Position numbers and translations under genes: made by a program. Positions 43,850 through 47,429 of a DNA stretch of 47,429 bases are shown piece after piece (the first letter of the stretch is position 1; each line of letters starts with the position of its first letter). Origin of the DNA: Bacteroidales bacterium (lineage in GTDB: Bacteria > Bacteroidota > Bacteroidia > Bacteroidales > JACABE01); NCBI GenBank assembly GCA_023251515.1, contig JAHEYQ010000007.1, positions 2,924 through 50,352 on the forward strand. The letters are read 5' to 3'. The notes beneath the pieces are model-generated. The model saw only the letters and a program-made list of their open reading frames with translations. It did no database searches and was not told the DNA's origin.

Positions 43850-45283
43850 ATGAAGAAATTATTTCATAATAAACATCTGATTTTATTAGTTTTTGCAGTT
43901 TTTGCAGTTTCATGCACTTCAAAAATAATTGAGAAAACTCAAAATACAGCAATTGTTACTGTAGATAGTTCAATTACTGCATTAATATCCTCAAAGCAAG
44001 CCCGAATCATTAGTGATAGCATAACATTAATTGAAAATAAAACCGCCAAAATTTTTGAAAAGCAAAAGATATTTTTAAATGAAGTTAGGGATAGTATTTT
44101 CGATCAAAATATTCATACTGTTATACTTAACAAAACGGGATGGATTTTTTCATTACCTGTAATCGGCTTAAATTCTGAGGAAACTTTAAGCTTGTCATTT
44201 GATGATTTTGATCCTGATATTAAGAAGTTTAAATATTCTATTCAGATTTGTGATGCCGATTGGCAAATTTTACCTATGCAGGTATTTCAGTATTTGGATG
44301 GATTTAACGAAGATTATATTACTGATTATAAGTTGTCGTTCAACACCATACAAAAATACAATCATTATAGTTTGGTTTTCCCTAACCAAAACATAAAAAT
44401 TAAAAAATCAGGAAATTATATTATTAAAATTTACACTGACGATATTTTGCAACCATTTATAATTAAACGTTTTATGGTTTTGGAGAAGATTGTAAATCTA
44501 AAAGCGAGTGTAAAAGATGCAACGATGCTAAATGAAAAGCGTTACCGTCAGGAAGTTGATTTTAGCATAATGACCAATAATATTATCATTGAAAACCCAT
44601 CTCGTAATCTTTTTGTAAAAATTTATCAGAATTTACGTCCTGATAATGCGATAGTTGATCTTAAACCACGATTGGTAAAAGGTAATGAACTTGATTATAA
44701 TTATGATGAAGAAAATGTATTTAATGGTGGCAATGAGTTTCGTAATTTTGATATTAAAAGCTTGAAATACAATTCGGAACGAATAAATAATATAAGCTAT
44801 GAAAATGGAACAAATCTGGTTTATCTGCATTATGATTTGCCCAGACCATTTAAAGTATATAAAACAGAAGAAGATATTAATGGCAAATTTGCTATTAAAT
44901 CAGATTACACCAAAGATTTTGATATTGAGGCAGATTATACATGGGTACACTTTTCTTTACCTTATGATATACCTACAGTTGAAGGAAATATATATGTTTA
45001 CGGAGCATTTTCCAATTGGAAGTTAAATGAGGAAACTCGCATGAAATACAATTACAAATCTAGAGCTTATGAAACTTCTGTTTACGTTAAGCAGGGATAC
45101 TATAATTATCAGTATGTTTTGAAAAGAGCAAATCAAAATACTGTAGATGAAACCTTTATTGAAGGGAATCATGCAGAAACAGAAAATGATTATTTTATTT
45201 TCGTTTACTACCGTCAACCCGGAGAACTTTACGACAGATTAATTGGTTTTCAGCAAATTAACTCAATAAATAATAGACAATAA
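43850..45283 (+). CDS. DUF5103 / type IX secretion plug-type lipoprotein
   Basis: The 477-aa protein has a lipobox (FAVSC, C22) and the DUF5103 region starting near residue 110 (LSLSFDDFDPDIKKFKYSIQICDADW, YLDGFNEDYITDYKLSFNT). This domain is now named after the Plug protein that closes the SprA translocon of the type IX secretion system. The C-terminus (about 375-470) resembles a carbohydrate-binding E-set fold (VYGAFSNWKLNEETRM). It lies 11 bp after the flavoprotein gene and overlaps the next gene by one base. Confidence 0.87.
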   Translation: MKKLFHNKHLILLVFAVFAVSCTSKIIEKTQNTAIVTVDSSITALISSKQARIISDSITLIENKTAKIFEKQKIFLNEVRDSIFDQNIHTVILNKTGWIFSLPVIGLNSEETLSLSFDDFDPDIKKFKYSIQICDADWQILPMQVFQYLDGFNEDYITDYKLSFNTIQKYNHYSLVFPNQNIKIKKSGNYIIKIYTDDILQPFIIKRFMVLEKIVNLKASVKDATMLNEKRYRQEVDFSIMTNNIIIENPSRNLFVKIYQNLRPDNAIVDLKPRLVKGNELDYNYDEENVFNGGNEFRNFDIKSLKYNSERINNISYENGTNLVYLHYDLPRPFKVYKTEEDINGKFAIKSDYTKDFDIEADYTWVHFSLPYDIPTVEGNIYVYGAFSNWKLNEETRMKYNYKSRAYETSVYVKQGYYNYQYVLKRANQNTVDETFIEGNHAETENDYFIFVYYRQPGELYDRLIGFQQINSINNRQ

Positions 45284-46137
45284 TGCATTTATACTCAATA
45301 GAAACCGGAAATGCAAAATTTGATGGCGGTGCAGTGTTTGGAGTAGTTCCAAAAGTAATGTGGCAAAAATTATATCCGGCAGATGAAAACAACCTCATTA
45401 ACTCCTCAATACGCTGTTTGCTAATTGTTGATGATAATAAAAAAATGCTCATTGATTCTGGTATAGGCGACAAACAAGATGAAAAATTTTTGAAAAATTT
45501 TCATTTGAATGGTACTGACAATCTGGTTCAATCGCTGAATTGTTATGGCTTTGAGCCTGATGATATTACAGATATCATTTTAACACATTTGCATTTCGAT
45601 CACTGTGGCGGTATTACAAAATGGAATTCTGATAAAACTGGTTTTGAATTAGTTTTTAAAAATGCAAATATTCATGTAAGTAAAGGCCAATGGTATTGGG
45701 CAAACAATCCAAATAAAAGAGAAATTGCATCATTTCTTACTGAGAATCTTCAATCGATTTCAGAAAGCGGCAAACTGCACTTAATTGAAAATGAAGGTAT
45801 GTTTTCATCTAATATCGAAATCCGATTTTTTAATGGACATACAGAAAATCAAATCATTCCATTTATCAATTACAATGGAAAAACTATCGTTTACTCCGGT
45901 GATTTTTTGGCATCTGCAGTTCATATACCATTGCCATATATTCCAAGTTATGATATAAGACCTCTGATAAGTATGCAGGAAAAAGAAAATTTTTACAATG
46001 AAGCCATAGATAATGAATATATTATATTTTTTGAACATGATTTTTACAACGAATGCTGTACGCTTAAACAAACTGAAAAAGGTGTCAGAGTTAATGAAAC
46101 ATTTAAACTATCAGAATTAACAAATAGATATTTATAA
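45283..46137 (+). CDS. Metallo-beta-lactamase-fold hydrolase
   Basis: The 284-aa protein has the MBL motif THLHFDHCGG (H102, H104, D106, H107), a later H in FFNGHTENQ, D in YSGDF and a C-terminal H in FFEHDFYNE. It resembles the quorum-quenching lactonase/MBL-fold hydrolase group, but the reaction is unknown. It starts on the last base of the preceding stop (TAATG) and is the last gene of the mtnA unit. No terminator separates it from the convergent membrane-protein gene. Confidence 0.9.
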   Translation: MHLYSIETGNAKFDGGAVFGVVPKVMWQKLYPADENNLINSSIRCLLIVDDNKKMLIDSGIGDKQDEKFLKNFHLNGTDNLVQSLNCYGFEPDDITDIILTHLHFDHCGGITKWNSDKTGFELVFKNANIHVSKGQWYWANNPNKREIASFLTENLQSISESGKLHLIENEGMFSSNIEIRFFNGHTENQIIPFINYNGKTIVYSGDFLASAVHIPLPYIPSYDIRPLISMQEKENFYNEAIDNEYIIFFEHDFYNECCTLKQTEKGVRVNETFKLSELTNRYL

Positions 46138-46154
46138 AATTGAAAATGAAACAT

Positions 46155-47144
46155 TTAGCCCATAATATCGGGATTAAAATTTTCGTCCATCATTTTTTGC
46201 ATGCGTTTCTTTTTGGTTCTCAAACTATTGATAAATTGATAAATAAGCCCAATAATAATTATCGCAATAATAATTAATATTTCTAATAGGCCTGATTCAT
46301 TTTCAGATTCACTGCCAAATGGAATTCCTTTTCCAAAAATAATTCGAAATGCTGTAAGAAAAACAATTAAGAATACCAAAAACCTCCATGAGAACTTATA
46401 AACAGGCATTTCATCTTCAACGTCAGGTAGCATTACATTATCAAATTTAAAATATACAGGAATTAGCATTATCAGCATCGAAACATTAATGAGTGTTTCG
46501 TGTAAAGGAAATTTTGGAAGATATAAAATGATAAGTATTAAACTTCCAAAAAGCCAAGGCTTAAATATCTGGTTTTTAATAAACAATCCTCTGTTTTCAA
46601 GTTTTAAAAAGGTATAAGAGTTTGCAGAAGCAAGTATGGCTGATACAGAGTAACTTCCAATTGCAAGTAATAAGATAATGGCAGCTGCTACTAAAATAAT
46701 TTTTATTTCCATTCCTAAATACATCCAGTCTGCAATCAAGTTTGACCCATATAAAAAAAATATAGTTCCAATTACAAAAGAACCAATAATCCTATTAATA
46801 AAATGTAATGCTCCCCATAAAAAAAACAGTTTAATAAGGCTATCATTATTCGCAAATTTTTGATATAACATCATAAAAACAAAGGCCATAAAAGCAGAAA
46901 CCAATGGCCCGGCAGTAAAAATTGTAACTGCGGAATCTGAATACCAAAAAGGAGAATTATCAGGTGTAAGAAACTTTAATTGATCATAGTAAAAAATCAA
47001 TCGGATATGGTACTGGGAAGCAATAAATGCTGTAATAAACTGATAAACAAAATAAACAAACAGAAAAGCGAAAATATAAATAATGGTTGAATTTAATGAA
47101 ATTATTCTGAAGTTATTCTTTAATAAATTTTTGTTTTCTTGCAT
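46155..47144 (-). CDS. Polytopic membrane protein of unknown function
   Basis: The 329-aa protein has about eight to nine hydrophobic segments (for example IIYIFAFLFVYFVYQFITAF, LVSAFMAFVFMMLY, IILVAAAIILLLAIGSYS, ILIIIAIIIIGLIYQF) and a basic C-terminal tail. I do not recognise a family. I chose ATG 47144 because a -7 element lies just upstream (47165-47172) and a longer frame starting at 47237 would run through the terminator of the neighbouring gene. Confidence 0.75.
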   Translation of the reverse strand: MQENKNLLKNNFRIISLNSTIIYIFAFLFVYFVYQFITAFIASQYHIRLIFYYDQLKFLTPDNSPFWYSDSAVTIFTAGPLVSAFMAFVFMMLYQKFANNDSLIKLFFLWGALHFINRIIGSFVIGTIFFLYGSNLIADWMYLGMEIKIILVAAAIILLLAIGSYSVSAILASANSYTFLKLENRGLFIKNQIFKPWLFGSLILIILYLPKFPLHETLINVSMLIMLIPVYFKFDNVMLPDVEDEMPVYKFSWRFLVFLIVFLTAFRIIFGKGIPFGSESENESGLLEILIIIAIIIIGLIYQFINSLRTKKKRMQKMMDENFNPDIMG

Positions 47145-47164
47145 ACATGTCTTGTTAGTCGCTA

Positions 47165-47172
47165 CAAACCTA
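47165..47172 (-). promoter_or_regulatory. -7 element of the membrane-protein gene
   Basis: The minus strand reads TAGGTTTG, matching TAnnTTTG, 20 bp upstream of the ATG at 47144. It rules out the longer reading frame as the main product. Confidence 0.5.
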
Positions 47173-47210
47173 TGAAATTTTTTAATATAAGCATTAAAAT
47201 TTAACAAAAA

Positions 47211-47236
47211 AAGCCGGAAAAATATTCCGGCTTTCA
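47211..47236 (-). terminator. Terminator of the peptidase gene at the window edge
   Basis: AAAGCCGGAA and TTCCGGCTTT form a perfect 10-bp stem, followed on the minus strand by a T7 tract. It lies about 75 bp past the stop of the partial gene. Confidence 0.9.
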
Positions 47237-47309
47237 TTAATTCTATCGTATAAATCTTATATTACTCCCCAATGTTAGGACAGGAAAAACAGTAAATTAA
47301 GATTTTTTA

Positions 47310-47429
47310 TTAATCAATAAACTGTTTAGCATAATATTTAGCAGTGAGTTTTTCACCTGTTGCTTTTTCAATCATATCATTCCAATACAGTCTTTTGCCT
47401 GGCTTAAATACATTCTCAATAAAATACTT
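47310..47429 (-). CDS. C-terminal fragment of a peptidase (M2/M3-like)
   Basis: The last 39 codons of a minus-strand gene run off the window edge. They read NVFKPGKRLYWNDMIEKATG followed by EKLTAKYYAKQFID and a TAA stop. The pattern PG-x4-W-N-x-M-I-E-x-A-T-G-E-x-L-x-x-x-Y resembles the C-terminus of M2/M3-type zinc metallopeptidases. With only the tail visible, the assignment is tentative. Confidence 0.55.
   Translation of the reverse strand, partial: KYFIENVFKPGKRLYWNDMIEKATGEKLTAKYYAKQFID

Noticed and set aside
47145..47237. N-terminal extension of the membrane protein starting at 47237
   Set aside because: It would be translated from a perfect terminator hairpin, and the -7 element at 47165-47172 lies downstream of that start.

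Overview
The window looks like a chromosomal segment of a low-GC member of the phylum Bacteroidota, probably class Bacteroidia; I cannot name a genus. Supporting signs are C-terminal type IX secretion (T9SS) sorting domains, a T9SS plug-type protein, the FISUMP, DUF4270, DUF3127 and DUF5103 families, FucP/GluP-type sugar transport, a short ATP synthase epsilon subunit, starts without Shine-Dalgarno sequences, and upstream regions carrying the Bacteroidota -7 element TAnnTTTG. No prophage, CRISPR array, rRNA or intact transposase is visible.

Layout. 1-4300: a secreted FISUMP protein, a long palindromic intergenic element and RNase R, all on the minus strand, then an unusual non-coding interval. 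4366-9920: adenine deaminase and an ArsR regulator (plus), facing a minus-strand unit of MerR regulator, KdsC-like phosphatase and DUF2520 protein, with AspRS behind it. 10147-16564: LpoB-like and COG3014 lipoproteins, a short GT5 'glycogen synthase', a DUF4270 lipoprotein and GlmS. 16723-21228 (minus): Fe/Mn superoxide dismutase, S41 protease, tRNA-Cys, a CWC protein, and atpC/atpD. 21617-30328 (plus): ribF-LRR-nitrilase, DUF3127, a tripartite efflux set (adaptor, FtsX-type permease, TolC) and a frameshifted T9SS repeat protein. 30399-35450 (minus): the core rimP-nusA-infB operon. 35806-46137 (plus): T9SS kelch-like protein, sugar transporter, M20 dipeptidase, small outer-membrane barrel, then a tight five-gene unit (mtnA, class II aldolase, COG2509-type flavoprotein, T9SS plug protein, metallo-beta-lactamase-fold hydrolase). 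46155-47429 (minus): a polytopic membrane protein and the C-terminus of a peptidase.

Most genes are housekeeping. The least explained material is intergenic. (1) Between divergent rnr and ade lies a full-consensus sigma-54 promoter (TGGCACG-N4-TTGCT) followed about 70 bp later by a strong terminator, with three direct repeats upstream where enhancer sites would sit. This is the architecture of a sigma-54-dependent small RNA of about 88 nt. (2) Two identical 113-bp inverted-repeat elements sit after lpoB and glmS, and a minimal hairpin with the same arms is the terminator of that candidate RNA. (3) The rimP-nusA-infB leader holds two overlapping mini-ORFs and a terminator-like hairpin, suggesting attenuation. 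(4) A palindromic element of about 160 bp lies between the FISUMP gene and rnr. (5) One T9SS substrate gene is broken by an apparent single-T deletion.
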